A DNA stretch of 64,000 bases. Origin: Pseudoflavitalea rhizosphaerae. Lineage in GTDB: Bacteria > Bacteroidota > Bacteroidia > Chitinophagales > Chitinophagaceae. The notes below the pieces were generated by a model that saw nothing but the letters and a program-made list of their open reading frames with translations, was not told where the DNA came from and searched no databases. The stretch is from positions 227,077 to 291,076 of the forward strand of contig NZ_RCSU01000010.1 of NCBI RefSeq assembly GCF_003991355.1, written 5' to 3'. The position numbers were made by a program, and so were the translations under genes. Every line of letters starts with the position of its first letter. The stretch's first letter is position 1. Shown in pieces: positions 17,123 to 24,414 of this stretch.

Positions 17123-19024
17123 ATGAAGAATTTACTAGCAATCCTGTGCCTGCTCATAACCGCCACGGCCAGCGCGCAGCTGACAGCCAGGACCATCAAG
17201 AAAACAGGCAGCAATGAAGACATCGCTTTCTATGAGTTCAAACCCGCGAACTACGATCCTTCGATCAAATACCCAATGATCGTATTCCTGCACGGTTATG
17301 GCGAACGCGGGAACGGCACCACCACCTTATACCGTGTACTTGAGCAGGGCCTCCCCCGAAATATCCGCGACGGCCATAATATGACCTTCACCTGGAATGG
17401 AAAAACAGAATCCTTTATCGTGCTGATGCCGCAACTGAACGAGAACTATTACAGCTTCTGGCAAAATTTCATTATCGATGAAATGATCAAATACGGTAAA
17501 GCCAATTTCAGCGTGGACGAGAACCGTATCTTCCTGACCGGCCTCAGTATGGGTGGAGGCGGGACCTGGTCATATTGCGGAGCGTCTGAAGCCAATGGAA
17601 GACAATTCGCCGCTATCGCTACCAGTTGCGGCGCCTGCCAGAGTACCGACTGGTGCAATATCGCCAAAGCAGACCTGCCCATGTGGAGCTTTCATGCCAA
17701 TGACGACAACAGCGCTGCGCCTGTCAGTTGCACTATCGGCAGTATCACCAATATCCGCAACAACTGTAACCCGAAAGTGGATCCCATCATGACCATCTGG
17801 CCAACCGGCGGTCACGCTATCTGGGGCCGCGTTTATGATGTTACGCATAACAACCAGAACCCAAACCTGTATGAGTGGTTCCTGGGACAAAATAAATCGC
17901 TCCCCATTAACCGCAGACCCATCGCCAATGCAGGTCCCGATGCCACCATTTCCACTGCAAGGCCGCAGGTAAATCTCAGCGCCGTGTATTCAAAGGATGA
18001 AGACGGGAAACTGGTGAAATTCCTCTGGAGAAAAGTATCAGGCCCATCTGTAGGTACGATCATGACACCAGAATCTGCCGATGGCCTCACCCGTGTAGTG
18101 AACCTCACCTCAGCCGGCACTTATGTATACGAACTGAAAGCAGTGGATGATCGTGCAGACTGGTCAGTAGATCAGGTAACCATCACCGTGGTGAATGGCA
18201 CTGCGCCCAATATTCCTCCTGTTACCGAAGCAGGTCCCGACCAGGAAGTATTGATCGCCGAAGCCGATCTCAACGGAGGCAGCTCTTATGATCCTGATGG
18301 CACTGTTGTAAGTTATCGCTGGAATAAGATCGATGGCCCTGCAGTGTACTCATTATCTGACGCCAATGCACCAGCGCCAAGGATCTCTAACCTCCTGATC
18401 GGTGATTATAAGTTTGAACTGACTACCACCGATAACCTGGGCGCCACCACCAAAGACACTGTGGTGGTGAAGTCCAATTCCATTGTTTTGCCCATCAAGT
18501 TGAAAGCCTTCACTGCTTATCCCAGCGGAACAGGCACTCAGCTTAAATGGAGCACTACCGAAGAAACCGGCGATGAACAATTCGAGATCGAAGCAAGCGA
18601 TGACGGAAAGAAATTCGCTACTGTATATTCCACCCGCAGTACCGGTAAGATGCCACAGCAGACCTATAGCTGGTTCCATGCGAACGGACAATCCTATTAC
18701 CGGCTGAAAATTATTTCGGCAGGTAAACCCATGTATTCGACAATCGTTCCTGTACACCGGGATAAGCTAAGTATGAATACTGAATTCTTCCCTAACCCCG
18801 TGCAGCAAACGCTTTGGGTATCCGTGAACAACCAGGAACGCGGCAGACTTACAGTACGGATCCTGAGCATGGATGGAAGACTGATCAAACAATCACAATA
18901 CGCCAAGCAACAAGACCAGCTGATGGCAGATATCGATACCCGCGACCTCAATACTGGCATTTACCTGGTGGCCATTACCGGGGAAAATGGATGGCGCGAA
19001 GTAAGAAAGATCGTTAAGAAGTAG
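17123..19024 (+). CDS. Secreted esterase with PKD-like domains and type IX sorting tail
   Basis: A 633-residue multidomain protein. A Sec signal (1-19, ending ASAQ) precedes an alpha/beta hydrolase of the PHB-depolymerase/feruloyl-esterase type: VFLHGYGERGNG oxyanion region, nucleophile elbow GLSMGG with Ser142, probable acid Asp194 or Asp195 in HANDDN, and His231 in GGHAIW. Two PKD/Ig-like domains follow (about 262-356 and 364-455), both starting with ANAGPD or TEAGPD. The C-terminal 80 residues (NPVQQTLWV... ending VRKIVKK) are a type A type IX secretion signal. The protein is expected at the cell surface or outside, acting on ester-linked polysaccharide decorations or polyesters; the substrate is not known. 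Confidence 0.87.
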   Translation: MKNLLAILCLLITATASAQLTARTIKKTGSNEDIAFYEFKPANYDPSIKYPMIVFLHGYGERGNGTTTLYRVLEQGLPRNIRDGHNMTFTWNGKTESFIVLMPQLNENYYSFWQNFIIDEMIKYGKANFSVDENRIFLTGLSMGGGGTWSYCGASEANGRQFAAIATSCGACQSTDWCNIAKADLPMWSFHANDDNSAAPVSCTIGSITNIRNNCNPKVDPIMTIWPTGGHAIWGRVYDVTHNNQNPNLYEWFLGQNKSLPINRRPIANAGPDATISTARPQVNLSAVYSKDEDGKLVKFLWRKVSGPSVGTIMTPESADGLTRVVNLTSAGTYVYELKAVDDRADWSVDQVTITVVNGTAPNIPPVTEAGPDQEVLIAEADLNGGSSYDPDGTVVSYRWNKIDGPAVYSLSDANAPAPRISNLLIGDYKFELTTTDNLGATTKDTVVVKSNSIVLPIKLKAFTAYPSGTGTQLKWSTTEETGDEQFEIEASDDGKKFATVYSTRSTGKMPQQTYSWFHANGQSYYRLKIISAGKPMYSTIVPVHRDKLSMNTEFFPNPVQQTLWVSVNNQERGRLTVRILSMDGRLIKQSQYAKQQDQLMADIDTRDLNTGIYLVAITGENGWREVRKIVKK

Positions 19025-19032
19025 TAGTGCTT

Positions 19033-19626
19033 CTAGCGGAATGGTTTAAAAAATGACACGGTGGCAAGTTCCAGCATGGGCTTGTCACCGTTTGTGTCTC
19101 CATAGCAGTATACCTGGTCAAAATGAGTAAGATCGAATGATTCGCGGATGCGGCGCACTTTTTCAACACCGTGACAATTCAATCCTTCTATCCTTCCGGT
19201 GATCCGTCCATTGCTGACCTGCATACGCGTGGCCAGTAACTGCAGCCCATTGGCATCGCACCAGGGCTGGAGCCAGTTCTCCGGTGAGGCTGATACCACT
19301 ATTACAGCAGCACCATTCGATTTCAATAAGGCTATTTCTTTCAAAGCCCTTGTCCTAACCACCAATGGAATAGCCTCCTCCGCATACTCACGGCAAAGCA
19401 TATTGAATTTCTCAGTGCTCATTTTGCCAAAGAAGAAACGCAACACCTGTTGCTTGGCCACATGATTGGAGATCAGCCCCAGCTTGTAAGCCACAATGAA
19501 CGGGCTGTTCAGCATAAAACCGAGCATGAATTTCCAGGGCCCGAAAGTATACCGTATCATTTCGAGCATGGTATCCTTTGTGGTGATAGTGCCATCGAAA
19601 TCAAAAAAGGCGATCCTTCTGCTCAC
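19033..19626 (-). CDS. HAD-IB family phosphatase of the arabinose-donor operon (GTG start)
   Basis: A 197-residue HAD hydrolase of the SerB-like IB class: motif I DFDGT (Asp9, Asp11), motif II VVSAS, and motif III/IV YGDTNGDKPML. The open frame extends to 19695, but the GTG at 19626 is the likely start because it overlaps the SDR stop as GTGA and places motif I nine residues in. As last gene of a set with UbiA, DprE1 and DprE2 homologues, it is a good candidate for removing the 5-phosphate from polyprenyl-phospho-5-phosphoribose. In Mycobacterium tuberculosis a different phosphatase type has been proposed for that step, so this would be an alternative enzyme. The role is inferred from context. 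Confidence 0.82.
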   Translation of the reverse strand: MSRRIAFFDFDGTITTKDTMLEMIRYTFGPWKFMLGFMLNSPFIVAYKLGLISNHVAKQQVLRFFFGKMSTEKFNMLCREYAEEAIPLVVRTRALKEIALLKSNGAAVIVVSASPENWLQPWCDANGLQLLATRMQVSNGRITGRIEGLNCHGVEKVRRIRESFDLTHFDQVYCYGDTNGDKPMLELATVSFFKPFR

Positions 19627-20354
19627 AATTTTAATTTTTTGAACATGAATTCCGGAACAGATTTGATGATCAGCATGATCCAGCGCCAGAACCATTTCAC
19701 ATATACCACATTCTTCTTTTTAGCGGCCGCATTGAACACAGTATTGGCTACATCTTCCGGTTTTGCCGTCAGCAATGGCGGCAACTTCATATTCGCGGTC
19801 ATAGCGGTGTATACAAATCCGGGCTGTATGCTTGTTACATGTACGTTTTCATGGAACATACGGTTTCTCAAACCGGACAAATAGGCCGTAAAACCCGCTT
19901 TGGCGCTGCCATACATATAATTACTCTGCCTGCCGCGTTCACCTGCAACAGAGCTGATCCCCACGATGGTGCCGCTTTTCTGTGCAGCGTAAAAATTGCT
20001 GACCACATTGAGGATGCTCACAGTACCTGTATAGTTGGTGTTGATGATCTTCGCTGATTCATGCCAGTTGGCACGGGCAGTTTCATTGTCTCCCAGGTAA
20101 CCAAAAATACAAACAGTAATTTCAGGCTTTTGAGTGAGCCCATCGAAAAAGGACTGATGGCTTTCAAAATTCAGTGCATCGAATTCATGCAGGCTGCATT
20201 GAACATTATAACGGATAGCTATATCCGATTGCAGTGCCTGAAGCCGGCCGGTATTGCGGGCGGCCAGTTGCACATTGAATCCTTTGGAAGCGTATTTCTT
20301 TGCTATTGCCACAGCCATATCGGAAGCAGCGCCAAGAATTAGAACGGTAGGCAT
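19623..20354 (-). CDS. dprE2: DprE2-like short-chain dehydrogenase
   Basis: A 243-residue short-chain dehydrogenase. It has the dinucleotide motif LGAASDMA (7-14), Asn107, the serine block ISSVAGERG (133-141) and the catalytic YGSAK (Tyr148, Lys152). SSVAGERxRxSNxxYGSxKAG is the form I recall for mycobacterial DprE2, which reduces the 2-keto intermediate to polyprenyl-phospho-D-arabinofuranose with NADH. It lies 24 bp below the DprE1-like gene and overlaps the HAD gene by 4 bp, supporting a two-enzyme 2'-epimerase. Confidence 0.85.
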   Translation of the reverse strand: MPTVLILGAASDMAVAIAKKYASKGFNVQLAARNTGRLQALQSDIAIRYNVQCSLHEFDALNFESHQSFFDGLTQKPEITVCIFGYLGDNETARANWHESAKIINTNYTGTVSILNVVSNFYAAQKSGTIVGISSVAGERGRQSNYMYGSAKAGFTAYLSGLRNRMFHENVHVTSIQPGFVYTAMTANMKLPPLLTAKPEDVANTVFNAAAKKKNVVYVKWFWRWIMLIIKSVPEFMFKKLKL

Positions 20355-20378
20355 TATGCGGTTGTTTCTCTTTGTGAT

Positions 20379-21713
20379 TTACTTTGTAAGCTCCAGCCTG
20401 TCTGACTGGATGGAACGGATCTTTCCTTCCGGGTTATATTTCTGAACGATCGATTTGAATTCCTGCAATCTCGGGTAACCTGCTTCCAGCATGGAAGGCT
20501 TCATTCTCGCATCTTTGCTCATGTAAAGCCTGCCGCCATATTTGAGCACCACCTGGTCCAGTTCATCCAGGAACTCGAACAATCCTTTGCGCACGGGAAA
20601 ATCCAGGGCCAGTGTATATCCTTCGAATGGAAATGAGATAAGGCTGTTCTCCTGTTTACCGAAAACTTTCAGCACCACCAGGAAGGAGCCCATTCCTTTT
20701 GCACCGATGCGGCTGAGAATATCGATCAGCCCCTCTTTGGCTTCCAACGGCAACACGAACTGGTACTGCACAAATCCTTTCTTCCCGTAACAACGGTTCC
20801 AGTGCAGCAGTGCATCCAGCGGATAGAAGAAAGGCTCGTAGGTTGTGACGGAACTGATTTCCTTTTTTACATTTTTATTGTAATAAAGAAAATTGAAAGC
20901 CTTTACTGTGAATGTATTCAAACTCCAGGAAGGGAAATTGAAGGGTATGGTGATGGCTTTCTTCTTAGGCAGCGCCAGCGGGGCTTTGCGCTGCTTCTCA
21001 TTCAGCTCTTCAGGTTTTGCAAACTCACCGATGGTCATGATACCACGGCCAAAACTATTGCCTTTTTGCAGGCAATCGATCCAGGCCATGGAGTAAGTAT
21101 AGTGCTTGTACTCTTCAAACAAACGGATCAGTTCATCCAGATTGGCAGCCTTGATCTGTTTTTGACTGATATAGGAAGAAGGGATCTTTTTTAATTGGAA
21201 TTTAACTCGTGTGATCATTCCTGTTAGTCCCATCCCGCCGCAGGTTGCTTCAAAGAGGTCCGGGAATTGAGACGGGGAACAGGTAACCGATGAACCATTG
21301 GCCAGGATGATATCCATATCGGTGATATGCTGACCGAATGTACCATCCACGTGGTGGTTCTTTCCGTGAACATCGCTGCCCACGGCGCCACCGACAGTAA
21401 TGAATTTGGTGCCGGGTGTAACAGGAAGGAACCATCCTTTGGGAACGATCACTTCCAGGATCTGGTCGAGTGTGAGACCGCTCTGGCACTCGAATACGCC
21501 GTTCTCTGTATCGAAGGAGAGAATCTTATCGTATTTGATGGTGTTGATGGTTTCTTCGCCGAGGGAGGCATCGCCATAACAGCGGCCATTTCCGCGGGGG
21601 ATGAAATGTTGGCTGCTGCGAATGATGTCCTGTAATTGGTCATCGTAAGAGAACAGCCGTTCATCGCTTTCCATAGCTGGGTAATTGCCCCAGTTGGCGA
21701 TCACTTTTTTCAT
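20379..21713 (-). CDS. dprE1: DprE1-like FAD oxidase (polyprenylphosphoryl-ribose 2'-oxidase)
   Basis: DprE1 oxidises the 2'-hydroxyl of decaprenylphosphoryl-ribose with FAD, the first half of the epimerisation to D-arabinose. This 444-residue protein aligns along its whole length with mycobacterial DprE1 as I recall it: RGNGRCYGDA, PVTPGTKFITVGGAVGSDVHGKNHH with His116, GGMGLTGMITR, YPLDALLHWNRCYG, KGFVQYQFVLP and GRLYMSKDAR with Lys400 matching Lys418. The benzothiazinone-reactive Cys387 corresponds to Ala369 here (GYTLALDFP against GWNICVDFP). It lies 20 bp below the UbiA gene. Alternative reading as a generic FAD-linked oxidase is unlikely. Confidence 0.88.
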   Translation of the reverse strand: MKKVIANWGNYPAMESDERLFSYDDQLQDIIRSSQHFIPRGNGRCYGDASLGEETINTIKYDKILSFDTENGVFECQSGLTLDQILEVIVPKGWFLPVTPGTKFITVGGAVGSDVHGKNHHVDGTFGQHITDMDIILANGSSVTCSPSQFPDLFEATCGGMGLTGMITRVKFQLKKIPSSYISQKQIKAANLDELIRLFEEYKHYTYSMAWIDCLQKGNSFGRGIMTIGEFAKPEELNEKQRKAPLALPKKKAITIPFNFPSWSLNTFTVKAFNFLYYNKNVKKEISSVTTYEPFFYPLDALLHWNRCYGKKGFVQYQFVLPLEAKEGLIDILSRIGAKGMGSFLVVLKVFGKQENSLISFPFEGYTLALDFPVRKGLFEFLDELDQVVLKYGGRLYMSKDARMKPSMLEAGYPRLQEFKSIVQKYNPEGKIRSIQSDRLELTK

Positions 21714-21733
21714 AACAAACTTGCCAGGATGTT

Positions 21734-22630
21734 TTATTTGTCAAAAATCGTTACATCTTTCATATACAAAATGAAAAAGAAACTGGCAATCCATAAGAGG
21801 AGGGTAACCTGGATAAATCGGTCTTTGTACAGGATCTCGGTAGGTGAGCCGGCCTTGTTCAGGACGAAGGTGATTTGCAAATATCGCATAATTCCTGCAA
21901 TCACAAAAAGGGCGGTATAATAGATACGGTGGCCGAACTGGCTGTAAAGCACGGCAGAGCTTACCGTATAATTGATATATGTCACTATTAATATGGCGCA
22001 GATCAGGCCCAGCATGGTGTTCAGGAAGTCCAGGTTATAGCCTTTTATCACTTTTCTCATTTCCTGCCCTGTGCTTGTTTTTAGCATAACATCGTCCCTT
22101 CTTTTCGCTATTGCCATAAAAATGGCCAGGAGGAAGGTCATGATGGTAAGCCACTGGCTCAGGTCAACTTCAGCCAGTACGGAGCCTCCTTTCACACGCA
22201 GCACAAAGCCAATGGCCACGATGATCATATCGAGTATGCTCACATTCTTCAACCCAAAGCAATAACCGATATTCAGTAAATAATAAAGGGAAGTAACGAA
22301 GAGGAATTTGCCGCTGCCGTCTAACAGGTAACTGATCAGCAAACCAGCTGCCAGGAGCAGGAAGCAGACAATGAGCGCTGTGGGCTTACTCACAGAACCT
22401 GCAGCCAGCGGGCGTTTGCACTTGGTCGGGTGTTTACGGTCCGCTTCAATATCACGGTAGTCATTGAGAATATAAATGCTGCTGGCGAGAAAACTGAACG
22501 CGATAAAACCACCTATCAGTAATTCAAATTTGTGCAGGTTGAACAACTTACCTGCAAAAAAAGAAGGTACGAACAGGAACAGATTCTTGGCCCAATCCTT
22601 TGGCCGCAACAATTTAATATAATCTCGCAT
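21734..22630 (-). CDS. UbiA-family polyprenyl-phosphate 5-phosphoribosyltransferase (DPPR synthase-like)
   Basis: A 298-residue UbiA-type membrane enzyme with about nine hydrophobic segments. The first Asp-rich motif is NDYRDIEADRKHPTK (56-70) followed by RPLAAG, a form shared with the mycobacterial enzyme Rv3806c that joins PRPP to decaprenyl phosphate. The open frame extends to 22744, but the ATG at 22630 is the likely start: the family begins with MRDYIKLLRPKDWAKN and the upstream codons overlap the divergent promoter. It heads the operon with DprE1, DprE2 and HAD genes, so production of polyprenyl-phospho-5-phosphoribose is the best reading. A TATCTTG box lies about 23 bp upstream. Confidence 0.85.
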   Translation of the reverse strand: MRDYIKLLRPKDWAKNLFLFVPSFFAGKLFNLHKFELLIGGFIAFSFLASSIYILNDYRDIEADRKHPTKCKRPLAAGSVSKPTALIVCFLLLAAGLLISYLLDGSGKFLFVTSLYYLLNIGYCFGLKNVSILDMIIVAIGFVLRVKGGSVLAEVDLSQWLTIMTFLLAIFMAIAKRRDDVMLKTSTGQEMRKVIKGYNLDFLNTMLGLICAILIVTYINYTVSSAVLYSQFGHRIYYTALFVIAGIMRYLQITFVLNKAGSPTEILYKDRFIQVTLLLWIASFFFILYMKDVTIFDK

Positions 22631-22731
22631 GATCGCTGCTATCTGGGGCGCAAGATACAGCCAAATCCCCGAAGGCGCAATACCACTAAAAGGTAGCGGA
22701 TCAATCATTTCCATGTTCAGGGGATGCACAT

Positions 22732-22739
22732 TATATTTG
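22732..22739 (+). promoter_or_regulatory. -7 box TATATTTG of the GT-C-like gene
   Basis: A perfect TAnnTTTG box ending five bases before the ATG at 22745. It makes the upstream in-frame ATG at 22724 unusable, since that codon would lie outside the transcript, and so decides the start. Confidence 0.65.
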
Positions 22740-22744
22740 TTCAT

Positions 22745-24367
22745 ATGAAACGTTTACTGGCAATCGCCGAAATCCTGGTGATCGTAGTCATTGCGATCGC
22801 CCCCCTCTTTGCCGTTTTCCCGTATCGCATCAATATTTTCCTGAGTTGGGAAGGCGCCTACCGTATGTCTGAAGGACAACTTCCCTACAAAGACTTCGGG
22901 ATCCCCCTCGGTTATATGTACTGGGCGGTGCCTGCACTCTTCTTCAAATTGTTCGGTCCTCAGCTGATCACCCTGGTAAAGGCGCAGGCATTTATCAATC
23001 TCTTATCAGGATTTGCGTTCCTGTCTATCGGTAAAAGCCTGAAAGTGCAGCCAGGACTACGTTTCCTGGGAGTGCTGTTATTCAGCCTCTCTTATTCTTT
23101 TCTTAATTACTGGCCCTGGTACAATCATACTGTGATCGTGTATGAGCTGATCGGTATCGCATTCCTGTTGAAATATCTTACGGGGACCCGGAGCCGGAAA
23201 CAGCTGCTATGGCTGATCCCGGCTGGCATGTTCCTCTTCTTCTCCTTCTTCACCAAACAGGATGGCGGTGCACTCGGATTCCTCATCTGCCTCGCACTGC
23301 TGTTCTATACCGGTCTCACGGAAAAAAAATGGCTGCCCGCCGGTGTTTTCGTGGGCGCCACGCTTATAACAGCCCTGGTAATGATCCTGCCCTTCACCGG
23401 TCATGGGTTTGGGTACTGGTTCAATCATGGACAGCCACCACATACTTCTCGTGTATCCCTCAGGGATATCATCGGGGAATTCATGCACGCTTCCATGTGG
23501 CTGAAGTTCTATTTGTTCATTATTGCACTATTGTTGATGGTGACCATCAAAAACTGGTCAGCATACTGGCGCGATAAACCACAAATGATCTTTACGCTCC
23601 TTACCCTTGGCATCATGGCCGAAGCGGCCATCTTCCAGGTGACCAGTTATGTGCCGGCCGATAACAATATCTTCTTCCATAGTTTCGCTTTCATTTTCAT
23701 TTTTGCCATGCTGGGTAAATTGCTGCCCATAGACTGGGACCAAAAAAAATATATCATCGTGGGGACCATCGGCGTACTGCTCTGGTGGAGCCATATGGTA
23801 TGGAAATATTTCGAACGTTTCGTATTCAAGGGAGGTGGCGAACCGGTTGCTACCACAAAGTATAACGGTATCGAGTACCCGAATGTAGTGAACAAGAACA
23901 CTTATATACTCAGCCTTGATACTACAGATGTGCCACTCAGCCAATGGCGTGTTCCCAATCTAAAAGCATTTGAAAAGATCCTTGTGCCCGGCCCCACAGT
24001 GGATGGTATCGAAAGACTGATGGCGATGCCATTGGTGAAAAACAACAAGAACCTGAAAGTGCTGAATATGTCTGAGCTCACGCCGCTGGCAGTAGAAATT
24101 CCCTATTCACTGGAAGCAGGTGATTACTATCCCCTCTGGTTCCACCAGGGCGTAGGCATGTTCGTGAAACAAACGGATATGTTCGTTGACCGTATCCACA
24201 GGAAACACTACGATCTCGTTTTGTACGAATACATTCCCTACGCAAATAATTTCTATCCCTTCCGCGTGCGCGAAGCGCTGCTGAAAGATTATAAACAGAT
24301 CGATGTATTCCCCGCTACGAGAAAACCGAGCAGCAATTCATGGATTGAAGTGTATGTGAAAGAATAG
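22745..24367 (+). CDS. GT-C-like polytopic membrane protein, candidate arabinosyltransferase
   Basis: A 540-residue membrane protein with about ten to eleven helices in the first 360 residues and a 170-residue hydrophilic C-terminal domain. The layout is that of GT-C enzymes such as ArnT, PMT or mycobacterial arabinosyltransferases, which use polyprenyl-phosphate sugars outside the membrane. After the first helix the loop ISWEGAYRMSEGQLPYKDF has acidic residues where GT-C proteins keep their catalytic Asp/Glu. I do not recognise a specific family. It is divergently transcribed from the arabinose-donor operon, with 114 bp between the two starts, which suggests it uses that donor; this is inference. 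The promoter box places the start at 22745. Confidence 0.7.
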   Translation: MKRLLAIAEILVIVVIAIAPLFAVFPYRINIFLSWEGAYRMSEGQLPYKDFGIPLGYMYWAVPALFFKLFGPQLITLVKAQAFINLLSGFAFLSIGKSLKVQPGLRFLGVLLFSLSYSFLNYWPWYNHTVIVYELIGIAFLLKYLTGTRSRKQLLWLIPAGMFLFFSFFTKQDGGALGFLICLALLFYTGLTEKKWLPAGVFVGATLITALVMILPFTGHGFGYWFNHGQPPHTSRVSLRDIIGEFMHASMWLKFYLFIIALLLMVTIKNWSAYWRDKPQMIFTLLTLGIMAEAAIFQVTSYVPADNNIFFHSFAFIFIFAMLGKLLPIDWDQKKYIIVGTIGVLLWWSHMVWKYFERFVFKGGGEPVATTKYNGIEYPNVVNKNTYILSLDTTDVPLSQWRVPNLKAFEKILVPGPTVDGIERLMAMPLVKNNKNLKVLNMSELTPLAVEIPYSLEAGDYYPLWFHQGVGMFVKQTDMFVDRIHRKHYDLVLYEYIPYANNFYPFRVREALLKDYKQIDVFPATRKPSSNSWIEVYVKE

Positions 24368-24369
24368 GT

Positions 24370-24377
24370 TATTTTTG
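24370..24377 (+). promoter_or_regulatory. -7 box TATTTTTG upstream of recG
   Basis: A perfect TAnnTTTG match 37 bp before the recG start, immediately after the stop of the GT-C-like gene. A TTG at 24345-24347 lies 22 bp upstream, a little long for the usual spacing. Confidence 0.5.
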
Positions 24378-24414
24378 CTCCAAATTATTTAGCATTTCCG
24401 GAGCAAGCCACATA

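Noticed and set aside
22724..22744. Upstream ATG of the GT-C-like gene
   Set aside because: It lies before and inside the -7 box TATATTTG, so it would not be in the transcript; the hydrophobic N-terminus starts naturally at 22745.
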